Of a stretch of 17,169 bases of DNA, positions 1-5,714 are shown piece after piece. The position numbers and the translations under genes were made by a program. The notes beneath the pieces were generated by a model that saw only the letters and a list, made by a program, of their open reading frames with translations, had not been told where the DNA came from and did not search any database. The stretch comes from Alphaproteobacteria bacterium (lineage in GTDB: Bacteria; Pseudomonadota; Alphaproteobacteria; Puniceispirillales; Puniceispirillaceae). Position 1 is the first letter of the stretch; every line of letters begins with the position of its first letter. The stretch lies in NCBI GenBank assembly GCA_011522945.1, contig WTHY01000082.1:1-17169 (forward strand), written 5' to 3'.

Positions 1-3
1 GTC

Positions 4-78
4 TGGAGCGGGTGAAGGGATTCGAACCCTCGACCCCAACCTTGGCAAGGTTGTGCTCTACCCCTGAGCTACACCCGC
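4..78 (-). tRNA. tRNA-Gly (GCC anticodon), CCA encoded
   Basis: On the minus strand a complete cloverleaf can be folded. The acceptor arms GCGGGTG / CACCCGC pair over 7 bp, the D arm is GCTC/GAGC, and the anticodon stem CAACC/GGTTG encloses loop TTGCCAA, giving anticodon GCC (glycine). The T arm GAGGG / CCCTT has loop TTCGAAT. The discriminator base is U73, common for bacterial tRNA-Gly, and the 3' CCA is genomically encoded. It decodes GGC/GGT codons. A good promoter lies just upstream (93-121). Nothing can be said about its terminator because the window starts 3 nt beyond the CCA. Confidence 0.97.
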
Positions 79-92
79 GCGACAGGCCCTTC

Positions 93-121
93 TTATAGCC
101 AGCCTGTTGGCTGCTTTCAAG
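93..121 (-). promoter_or_regulatory. Promoter of the tRNA-Gly gene
   Basis: Read on the minus strand, CTTGAA (116-121) is followed by exactly 17 nt and then CTATAA (93-98). This matches the alphaproteobacterial housekeeping-sigma form CTTGAC-N17-CTATAT closely. The expected transcription start near 86 leaves about 8 nt before the mature tRNA 5' end at 78, a normal short 5' leader. Confidence 0.75.
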
Positions 122-194
122 CGAAAAAATGCACCGGATAACAGAATTGAAAAAATTTCGATATTGTCAGAGGTGAATCAGTCTGGCTTCCCTA

Positions 195-1322
195 TTATGC
201 AACGGCCTCTAAGAGTACTTTGCAAATTTCATCTTGATCAGCTTCAGATAAATAAGGATGCATTGGCAGGGATAGCACGTTTTTACAAAGCGCCTCTGTT
301 ACAGCCAGTCCGCCCTCGGCAACAGGATAGGCTTTGTAAGGTGTTTGATGATGCATAGGCACAGGATAATAAATGGCAGTCGGGATGCCTGCTTCTTGCA
401 ATTGCGCCTGTATAGCCGCGCGATCTGTGCCATCTGGTAGGCAGATTGTATATTGCGCCCAGCTGCTTGTTGCCATTGGATCAAGCTGTGGCACCTTTAC
501 GCTGCCTGAGAGTAGAGCTGCATAACGGTCCGCAACAGCCTGCCGCATGTCTAGCTCCTCAGCAAAAATCGTAAGTTTAGACAGGAGTATAGCCGCCTGT
601 ATCGTGTCAAGGCGGGCTGTCATACCGATATGCTCATTGTGATATTTATCTTTGCCCTGACCATGCACCCGAAGCGATCGCATAAGTGCAGCATGGTCTG
701 CATTATTTGTAAAAACAGCGCCGCCATCTCCATAGCAGCCAAGCGGTTTCGCTGGGAAGAAACTGGTGCAGGTGATGTCAGCCAAGGTGCCAACAGCACC
801 ACCTGCATATGTCGTACCATAAGATTGTGCCGCATCATCTATAACGAACAACCCATTTGCCTTTGCATATTCTGAGATAGCTGGCAGATTGGCTGGCTGT
901 CCAAACAGGCCGACGGCAATAATGCCAACCACCGATATGCCAGCAGCGTCAGCTGCAGCTTTTGCTTTCGCCAGACCTGCCGGATCTAGATTAAAACTAT
1001 CCGCATCAACCTCGGCAAAGACAGGTATAGCGCCGAGCATTGGCATAACTTCTGCACTTGCGGTAAAGGTGAAGCTTGGGACGATAACACCTTGTCCGGG
1101 ACGAACACCAAGTGCCATCAGGGCAAGCAGTAAGGCATCTGTACCTGATGAGCATGTAATAACATGTGTTGCGCCAGATTGTTGCGCAAGCTCTGCCTCT
1201 AGCTCTAAGACTTCCCGCCCCAAAATATAGCCGCCATGATCTAAAACAGCTGCCATACGGGCATCTAAATCTGCCCGAATTCGTGCTTGCTGGGCATGTA
1301 AGTCGATAAAAGGTATAGCCAT
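195..1322 (-). CDS. DegT/DnrJ/EryC1 (WbpE/WlbC-like) PLP sugar aminotransferase
   Basis: This is a PLP-dependent aminotransferase of the DegT/DnrJ/EryC1/StrS family, which converts a keto sugar on a nucleotide carrier to an amino sugar, usually with glutamate as donor. Numbering from a GTG at 1334, it shows the FIDLHAQQ start, SSGTDAL (62-68, phosphate cup), DDAAQSYG (166-173) and FFPAKPLGCYGDGGA (192-206), with K196 as the PLP lysine. The last motif is very like that of WbpE/WlbC, the UDP-3-keto-GlcNAcA aminotransferases. The length (375-379 aa) is normal. I chose the ATG at 1322 because family members start close to PFIDL; the in-frame GTG at 1334 is the alternative, and neither has a clear Shine-Dalgarno. 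It begins within 20 nt of the end of the upstream oxidoreductase gene, so the two are co-transcribed. The exact substrate is inferred from family only. Confidence 0.88.
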   Translation of the reverse strand: MAIPFIDLHAQQARIRADLDARMAAVLDHGGYILGREVLELEAELAQQSGATHVITCSSGTDALLLALMALGVRPGQGVIVPSFTFTASAEVMPMLGAIPVFAEVDADSFNLDPAGLAKAKAAADAAGISVVGIIAVGLFGQPANLPAISEYAKANGLFVIDDAAQSYGTTYAGGAVGTLADITCTSFFPAKPLGCYGDGGAVFTNNADHAALMRSLRVHGQGKDKYHNEHIGMTARLDTIQAAILLSKLTIFAEELDMRQAVADRYAALLSGSVKVPQLDPMATSSWAQYTICLPDGTDRAAIQAQLQEAGIPTAIYYPVPMHHQTPYKAYPVAEGGLAVTEALCKNVLSLPMHPYLSEADQDEICKVLLEAVA

Positions 1323-1338
1323 CTTAGATTTCACTATC

Positions 1339-2313
1339 TTATAGAGTTGGATTATTCATGTCCTGGAGTGCGTCTGTCATCATCTTCAGAACCTCTTGAA
1401 CCAGCAGAGCTTCTGCCATGTCTGTCGGGGCTGCCATGCCTGTGGCGCATACTTGCGCAAAAGCTTTGACTTCTTCTTTTAAAGGTTCTGATTCTGGAAC
1501 AGGTAGTGCGATAGGACTAGCGCGCTCTACCACAAATATATCGCCAGCTTGGGACATATTATCTTGATATAAAGTCAGTTTTTCTGGCCAGGATTTTGTA
1601 TCATCAAAGACAAGGCTGCCTTTTGTTCCAGATACGGTCAAGCGATGTTCTTTATATGGTGACATCCAGCTTGTCTGCATCATGGCTGTGATCTTATTTG
1701 GGAAGGACAGGGTTGTGCTCAGAATATCCACAAGACCGTCTGTGATATGGCTTGCTCCAGCGCAAGAGACAGCTTGTGGCTGAGCACCAGCGAGGCTCAG
1801 AATAAGAGATAAATCATGCGGGCACAGGTCAAACAAAACAGATTCCGTTGACCTGATGCGGCCCATCGCAAGGCGATTAGCTTGAATATGGCGTAGTTGG
1901 CCTATAGCGCCGCTTTGCACTTGTTTTTGCATTTCAATAAAGGCGGCATGATATCTGATAAGATGGCCAACCATGACTTGTTTTTGTGCGTTTGAAGCTT
2001 TAGACGAAATACGCTGCGCCTCAGCTATAGACATAGCTAACGGCTTCTCAATATAGACATGTTTGCCAGCATCAAGTGCTTTGATTGCTAGCGCTTCATG
2101 TGTCGTGGCATTAGTTGCAATCATGATGCCATCAATATTTTTATTGGAGAGAGCTGCGTCAAAATCTAGCGCCTTTGTATCAAAATCTTTGGCAAATTCG
2201 TCTGCACGCTGGTGGTTCAAATCACAAACGCCAGCCAGAATATCAAGCGAGGCTGCGTTTCGAATGATATTTCGACCCCACATACCACATCCAACAACGG
2301 CAATTTTGACCAT
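1339..2313 (-). CDS. Gfo/Idh/MocA-family NAD(P)-dependent sugar oxidoreductase
   Basis: This is a 324-aa Gfo/Idh/MocA oxidoreductase. The N-terminal Rossmann fold opens with VVGCGMWGRN (6-15). IEKPLAMS (88-95) carries the conserved EKP lysine (K90), and FDLCPHDLSL (161-170) supplies the acid and histidine typical of the catalytic pocket. The C-terminal half has the usual sheet domain, with a conserved-looking stretch around SPYKEHRLTVSGTKG. With the aminotransferase directly downstream, the simplest reading is oxidation of a nucleotide-sugar hydroxyl to a ketone that the partner then transaminates, as in WbpB/WbpE-type pathways. The acetyltransferase and epimerase usual in such loci are not in this window. 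The start has TTAGGA about 9 nt upstream of the ATG. Whether the substrate is UDP-GlcNAcA or another sugar is not visible. Confidence 0.85.
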   Translation of the reverse strand: MVKIAVVGCGMWGRNIIRNAASLDILAGVCDLNHQRADEFAKDFDTKALDFDAALSNKNIDGIMIATNATTHEALAIKALDAGKHVYIEKPLAMSIAEAQRISSKASNAQKQVMVGHLIRYHAAFIEMQKQVQSGAIGQLRHIQANRLAMGRIRSTESVLFDLCPHDLSLILSLAGAQPQAVSCAGASHITDGLVDILSTTLSFPNKITAMMQTSWMSPYKEHRLTVSGTKGSLVFDDTKSWPEKLTLYQDNMSQAGDIFVVERASPIALPVPESEPLKEEVKAFAQVCATGMAAPTDMAEALLVQEVLKMMTDALQDMNNPTL

Positions 2314-2390
2314 TATATTCCTAATTTCTGCTTTGCGCCGAGACTCACCTTTGGGGCAGTCTCAAAATCTGATGATATCTACAAGGAATT

Positions 2391-2420
2391 GAATAGTGCA
2401 GCTGAGTGATTCACGTCAAT
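2391..2420 (-). promoter_or_regulatory. Candidate promoter for the oxidoreductase-aminotransferase unit
   Basis: On the minus strand, ATTGAC (2415-2420) is separated by 18 nt from CTATTC (2391-2396). That is a good -35 and a partial -10 match to CTTGAC-N17-CTATAT. It would give a leader of roughly 70 nt before the ATG at 2313. It sits back to back with the divergent plus-strand promoter at 2475-2503. No operator dyad is obvious between them. Confidence 0.4.
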
Positions 2421-2474
2421 CGTTGCATATTGTTACGAAAATTGTGAAGGGTGATGGCAGCTGGCAATAGAACC

Positions 2475-2503
2475 CTTGGCAAGGACTGTTGGAGCCCCTA
2501 TAT
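2475..2503 (+). promoter_or_regulatory. Promoter of the prdX-cnoX unit
   Basis: CTTGGC (2475-2480), exactly 17 nt, then CTATAT (2498-2503). The -10 lies inside CCTATATCAAA, an 11-mer also found upstream of the LON gene and of dapF. The expected start site near 2510 gives a 5' leader of about 23 nt to the ATG at 2533. Confidence 0.65.
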
Positions 2504-2532
2504 CAAACCGATAGACAAGAGCACGGACAACT

Positions 2533-3177
2533 ATGCAAGCCGATAATCCAAATCAAATTACCAAAGATGCACCAGACGAAGATATGCTGGCCAAAGATAT
2601 GCCGGCCAAAGATGTGCTAAATGCTGATGATGCTGACGCCTCATCACAATTTCAGGCTAGTTTACCAACACATCCTGATAGTTTGTTGCGGTATCTTGAT
2701 GAATTATCGATCAAATATACACATATGCATCATGCGCCATTGCGCACTGTGGCTGACTCAAAACAGGTTCGGGATAATATGCTGACAGCTGCGCAGGGTG
2801 GCGGACATATAAAAAATTTATATTTGCGGGATAAGAAAAAGCAAAATTTTCTAGCTGTGTTTCAAGAGGATCGCCAAGTTGATTTAAAGAGTCTTGGTAA
2901 GCAGGTTGGTAGCCCAAGATTGTCTTTTGGCTCTGCTGACAGACTTCTGGAAACACTTGGTGTGCGGCCTGGGGCAGTCACGCCACTGGCGATGATTAAC
3001 GGTGCGAAAACAGATGTTACATTAGCGCTTGATGCAAGTTTACTGTCATGCAAGGTCATCTATATGCATCCGCTTGTAAACGACCAGACGATTGCTATGG
3101 CACCTGAGGATTTACTTGTATTTCTAAAAAGTCTGCAGATTGAACCGTTATTATTAGTTGATAATGATCAGGCATAG
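2533..3177 (+). CDS. prdX: YbaK/ProXp-ala (PrdX)-type aminoacyl-tRNA deacylase
   Basis: This is a YbaK/EbsC-fold trans-editing protein. In this family ProXp-ala (PrdX) hydrolyses Ala-tRNAPro made in error by prolyl-tRNA synthetase, in the cytoplasm. The domain covers about residues 48-208. It has the GGHIKNLYLRDKK block (90-102) with the conserved lysine K94, a segment around LGVRPGAVTPLAMIN, and HPLVND (179-184). These favour ProXp-ala over the YbaK Cys-tRNAPro deacylase. Residues 1-45 are an acidic, low-complexity extension absent from typical members (usually about 165-175 aa), containing a 5-residue repeat coded by a tandem DNA repeat. The ATG at 2533 lies about 23 nt from the predicted start site but lacks a strong Shine-Dalgarno; an in-frame ATG at 2584 would remove part of the extension. 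The thioredoxin-TPR gene begins 30 nt after it. Confidence 0.85.
   Translation: MQADNPNQITKDAPDEDMLAKDMPAKDVLNADDADASSQFQASLPTHPDSLLRYLDELSIKYTHMHHAPLRTVADSKQVRDNMLTAAQGGGHIKNLYLRDKKKQNFLAVFQEDRQVDLKSLGKQVGSPRLSFGSADRLLETLGVRPGAVTPLAMINGAKTDVTLALDASLLSCKVIYMHPLVNDQTIAMAPEDLLVFLKSLQIEPLLLVDNDQA
2581..2620 (+). repeat. 15-nt tandem repeat in the 5' end of prdX
   Basis: A 15-nt unit, GATATGCTGGCCAAA (2581-2595), is followed by GATATGCCGGCCAAA (2596-2610), differing at one base. A third, diverged copy begins GATGTGCTAAA. It encodes DMLAK-DMPAK-DVLNA in the acidic N-terminal extension. Because the unit is a multiple of three, copy-number change would keep the frame. Confidence 0.8.
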
Positions 3178-3207
3178 ACCCAACCATTTTGCAAAAGAGG
3201 CATTTTT

Positions 3208-4113
3208 ATGGACCAGATGATTACGGCAAGCGCACCTAAGGTGATTGATGTTGATATGCAGAATTTTATGGATGTCGTTATTAACGGCAGCCAAGCAGGT
3301 GCTGTTATCGTCCAGTTTTGGGCCCCTTGGTGTGGTCCTTGTAAACAATTGGCACCGATTTTAGATAAGGTTCTAGCTGAATATCCAGATATTGTGCTTG
3401 CGAAAGTCAATATTGATGAAAATCAGGAAATTGCCGCTCAACTTCGTGTGCAATCAGTCCCTACAGTTTATGGATTTGCTGCTGGCAGACCTGTTGATGG
3501 GTTTGCTGGGTTGCAGCCTGAGTCGGCTATTCGCAGTTTCGTTGAAAAGATAGCTGCCGCAGCGCCTGGACGCCCAGATATTACTGCAATTCTAGACGCT
3601 GGTGCGCTGGCTTTATCAGATCAGGATTATGAATCTGCCTTAGGCGCTTATCAACAAGCTCTGGCAGCATTGCCAGATTCGCTTGATGCGCTGGCAGGGT
3701 TGGCAAAATGCCTTGTTGGTATGGGTGAGCTTGAACAGGCGGCTGAATTTCTGGATGCGCTGGAGCCAGAAAAACGTGATGCGCCACAAATGCGTGAGGT
3801 TGTTGCAGCGCTAGAGCTTGCACAAAAGGTTGGTGATACGGCAGAAGCTGGCGCTGCGCTTGGCGATATAGATGCACAGCTGGCAGCAGACCCGGATAAT
3901 CTGCAATTATATCAAGATTTGGCTATGGCATGTTTTGCCAGTGGTGAGAGAGTGCGGGCTATGGATTTACTATTACAGTCTATTGCCAAAGACAGAGACT
4001 GGAATGAAGCTGCAGCCAAGACTCAGCTCCTGGAATTTTTTGCTGCGATAGGTCATGGCGATGCAGATGTCATCAAAGCAAGACGGAAATTATCAAGCAC
4101 TTTGTTTTCGTAA
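3208..4113 (+). CDS. cnoX: Thioredoxin-TPR co-chaperone CnoX (YbbN family)
   Basis: This is a 301-aa protein with an N-terminal thioredoxin domain (about 11-118) and C-terminal TPR-like helical repeats (about 125-300), the CnoX/YbbN architecture. The active site WAPWCGPCK (38-46) has both cysteines and the cis-proline loop is SVPT (83-86), so it should be redox active. E. coli CnoX has lost the CxxC motif, whereas the Caulobacter form keeps it. Known family role: a holdase that protects proteins under oxidative or bleach stress and hands clients to GroEL/ES and DnaK. The TPR part binds clients and partners. AAGAGG at about 3193-3198, 9 nt before the ATG, is a good Shine-Dalgarno. It follows prdX by 30 nt and is probably read from the same promoter. 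It is too long and the wrong architecture for classical thioredoxin TrxA. Confidence 0.9.
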   Translation: MDQMITASAPKVIDVDMQNFMDVVINGSQAGAVIVQFWAPWCGPCKQLAPILDKVLAEYPDIVLAKVNIDENQEIAAQLRVQSVPTVYGFAAGRPVDGFAGLQPESAIRSFVEKIAAAAPGRPDITAILDAGALALSDQDYESALGAYQQALAALPDSLDALAGLAKCLVGMGELEQAAEFLDALEPEKRDAPQMREVVAALELAQKVGDTAEAGAALGDIDAQLAADPDNLQLYQDLAMACFASGERVRAMDLLLQSIAKDRDWNEAAAKTQLLEFFAAIGHGDADVIKARRKLSSTLFS

Positions 4114-4128
4114 GGCCTCGCCCTATAT
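4101..4128 (+). promoter_or_regulatory. Candidate promoter of the LON-Trm112-DUF971 unit
   Basis: CTATAT (4123-4128) lies within CCTATATCAAA, the same 11-mer as upstream of prdX and dapF. The -35 is weaker: TTTGTT at 4101-4106 with a 16-nt spacer, overlapping the last codons of cnoX. The predicted start site near 4135 gives a leader of about 88 nt to the preferred ATG at 4224. Confidence 0.45.
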
Positions 4129-4148
4129 CAAATTTTGCGGTCTTGATT

Positions 4149-4181
4149 TGCACCTGTCTCACCCTTTGACAGACAGGTGTG
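4149..4181 (+). promoter_or_regulatory. Strong hairpin in the 5' leader of the LON gene
   Basis: CACCTGTCT (4151-4159) and AGACAGGTG (4171-4179) are perfect inverted repeats around an 11-nt loop, and two G-T pairs extend the stem to 11 bp. It falls after the predicted -10 and before the translation start. There is no T-run after it, so it is not a standard rho-independent terminator for cnoX, although it could cap 3' ends. A role in leader stability or translation is inference. Confidence 0.55.
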
Positions 4182-4223
4182 TCTCATGGCGCGTCTCTAT
4201 TCGTTATGGGGGATTTACAGCAT

Positions 4224-4886
4224 ATGACTACAGCACGAGGTCCGTTTGAACCACGCTTTGACGAGCTGCCAAAGGAAATTCCGATTTTTCCTCTGGGAAG
4301 TGCACTTTTGCTTCCAGGTGGCAGGCTACCGCTGAACATATTTGAGCCAAGATATTTGGCTATGGTTCGTGATGCTGTCAGCAATCCTTTGCGTCTCATT
4401 GGAATGGTTCAGCCAATGAATGATGCTGGTTCAGGCAGCTTATATAGTCTTGGCTGTGCCGGGCGTATCAGCAGCTTTCAGGAATCAGATGATGGGCGCA
4501 TTCTCATAACATTAATGGGGATATCCAGATTTCATCTGAATACTGCACGAGAAGTCGAAGATGGGTATCTGCTTGCAGATATTGACTGGTCTCAATTTGA
4601 ATCAGATCTTATCCCGCAAGATAATGCAGATATCGACCGTAACGGCTTATTGCGGGTCTTGCGCCATTATTTTGATGTGCGTGGGTTTTCAGTTGACTGG
4701 GAGCAACTTGAATCTTGTGAGAATGAGCGGCTTGTTACGAGCTTATCTATGATTTGCCCTTTTGATGAAGCTGAAAAACAGGCACTATTAGAAGCCCCGA
4801 AGTTAGAAGATCGTGCACAACTTCTATCTGCTATTCTAGAGATGGCTGTGCATGCAGAAGATGAAGATAGCCGTGCCACCCACTGA
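4224..4886 (+). CDS. LON substrate-binding domain protein
   Basis: This is a 220-aa protein made almost entirely of the Lon N-terminal (LON, PUA-like) domain. It begins IPIFPLGSALLLPGGRLPLNIFEPRYLAMV (20-49), with the hallmark pattern PLFPL...LPG..LPL.IFEPRY. There is no AAA+ or protease domain, so it is the stand-alone LON-domain family often annotated as a peptidase S16 or ATP-dependent protease La domain protein; its biochemical role is not established. I prefer the ATG at 4224 because GGGGGA (4208-4213) lies 10 nt upstream and the homologous region starts soon after. In-frame alternatives are the ATG at 4206 and the GTG at 4179; the latter would sit inside the leader hairpin. Its 3' end overlaps the next gene by 35 nt, suggesting translational coupling. 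Confidence 0.85.
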   Translation: MTTARGPFEPRFDELPKEIPIFPLGSALLLPGGRLPLNIFEPRYLAMVRDAVSNPLRLIGMVQPMNDAGSGSLYSLGCAGRISSFQESDDGRILITLMGISRFHLNTAREVEDGYLLADIDWSQFESDLIPQDNADIDRNGLLRVLRHYFDVRGFSVDWEQLESCENERLVTSLSMICPFDEAEKQALLEAPKLEDRAQLLSAILEMAVHAEDEDSRATH

Positions 4887-5106
4887 TGCGGAAACTAGTC
4901 AGTTAGCTGTGACTGACCCTAAATTGATGCAAATCTTAGTTTGCCCGCGTACAAAGGGGCCTTTGATCTGGGACAAATCAGCCTCAGAGCTTATCTCAGT
5001 GCAGGCCGCGCTTGCCTTTCCTGTAAAAGAGGGTGTGCCTCTGCTGCAACCACAGACGGCACGCAGCTTATCAGATGAGGAGCTTATCAAATGGAAACGC
5101 AAATAG
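4852..5106 (+). CDS. Trm112/YcaR (UPF0434) family small protein
   Basis: This is an 84-aa protein whose core TDPKLMQILVCPRTKGPL (21-38), followed by ELISVQAALAFPVKEGVPLL, is the Trm112p-like/YcaR signature. Bacterial members are about 60-70 aa. One cysteine (C31) remains of the zinc ligands seen in eukaryotic Trm112, which is usual in bacterial forms. Eukaryotic and archaeal Trm112 activates methyltransferases; the bacterial role is unknown. The start is uncertain: ATG at 4852 (used here, AGAG about 10 nt upstream), ATG at 4861, or the GTG at 4909, which would give a family-typical N-terminus directly before TDPKL. It overlaps the LON gene upstream and the DUF971 gene downstream (16 nt). Confidence 0.82.
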   Translation: MQKMKIAVPPTDAETSQLAVTDPKLMQILVCPRTKGPLIWDKSASELISVQAALAFPVKEGVPLLQPQTARSLSDEELIKWKRK

Positions 5107-5447
5107 ATATGTGGCCAACCGACTTGCGTCTGATAGATAATGGACGCGGATTACGTGTTGAATTTGATGATGGCACGCATGTTGAATTGACTGCAGAGCT
5201 ATTACGCGTCGAAAGCCCGTCTGCAGAAGTACAGGGTCATAGCCCAGAGCAAAAGAAGCTTATCAAAGACAAAGAGGCTGTGTGCATTTCCAAAATGGAA
5301 GCTGTTGGACGTTATGCTGTCCGATTACGTTTCGATGATGGTCACGATACCGGTATTTATAGCTGGCAGTTATTGCATGATTATGGTCAGCGTCATGATG
5401 CGATGTTGGCTGCATATAAGGCCAGAGTGGCGAGCGATGGCGTTTAA
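5091..5447 (+). CDS. DUF971 (gamma-butyrobetaine hydroxylase-like N-terminal domain) protein
   Basis: This is a 118-aa protein with the DUF971 pattern: WPTDLRLIDNGRGLRVEFDDGTHVEL near the N-terminus (8-33) and YAVRLRFDDGHDTGIYSWQLLHDYG in the second half. The domain also occurs at the N-terminus of gamma-butyrobetaine hydroxylases and fused to Mrp/ApbC iron-sulfur carriers. Stand-alone bacterial proteins like this one have no assigned reaction. GAGGAG (5077-5082) 8 nt before the ATG is a strong Shine-Dalgarno inside the preceding gene, which it overlaps by 16 nt. It is the last gene of the plus-strand run; the next gene converges on it. I see no catalytic motif to assign. Confidence 0.85.
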   Translation: METQIDMWPTDLRLIDNGRGLRVEFDDGTHVELTAELLRVESPSAEVQGHSPEQKKLIKDKEAVCISKMEAVGRYAVRLRFDDGHDTGIYSWQLLHDYGQRHDAMLAAYKARVASDGV

Positions 5448-5714
5448 CAGCGCAAAATGCGCGCGACCCCCAAGCCAAAAACGCTAACCGTGCGAAACCG
5501 GACCAGTGGGTTTGAACTGATACATCTCTACCCATGGGACCTGCATCCTAGATGCATATCACCATAGCCAAGAGGATAAGCCCACACTGACACAGCTATA
5601 TTTCATATTCATACCCCCATATATATGGGCTGAAGCTGGTATGATTATGCACGTAAACCGAAAATTGCAGCCCCAGGCCGGCCTATCTATTTAAGACAGC
5701 ACATATTAGCTAGC
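5448..5714. other. Convergent intergenic region, 267 nt, palindrome-rich, no gene recognised
   Basis: This lies between the 3' ends of the DUF971 and ubiH-like genes. It contains GCGCA-AAA-TGCGC (5450-5462), CCCATGGG (5531-5538), TGCATC-CTA-GATGCA (5542-5556), CCCATATATATGGG (5616-5629) and AGGCCGGCCT (5675-5684). None is followed by a clear T-run on either strand. I found no convincing ORF, tRNA, SRP RNA or tmRNA core, and no good CTTGNN-N17-CTATAN promoter inside it. It may hold terminators, processed 3' UTRs or an unrecognised small RNA. Confidence 0.5.

Noticed and set aside
107..358. Plus-strand open frame of 83 codons at the left end
   Set aside because: It lies over the tRNA promoter and the antisense of the aminotransferase 3' end, and its protein resembles nothing recognisable.
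1369..1383. 15-mer TGCGTCTGTCATCAT shared with the ffh leader (about 16905-16919)
   Set aside because: One copy is inside the oxidoreductase coding sequence. A single shared 15-mer in 17 kb can arise by chance, and the flanks do not match.
5450..5462. Rho-independent terminator after the DUF971 gene (GCGCA-AAA-TGCGC)
   Set aside because: The stem is only 5 bp and no T-tract follows.
5448..5714. tmRNA piece or degenerate tRNA, prompted by a T-arm-like hairpin near 5504-5519
   Set aside because: The stem is only 4 bp, no acceptor stem or CCA could be paired, and there is no tag reading frame.
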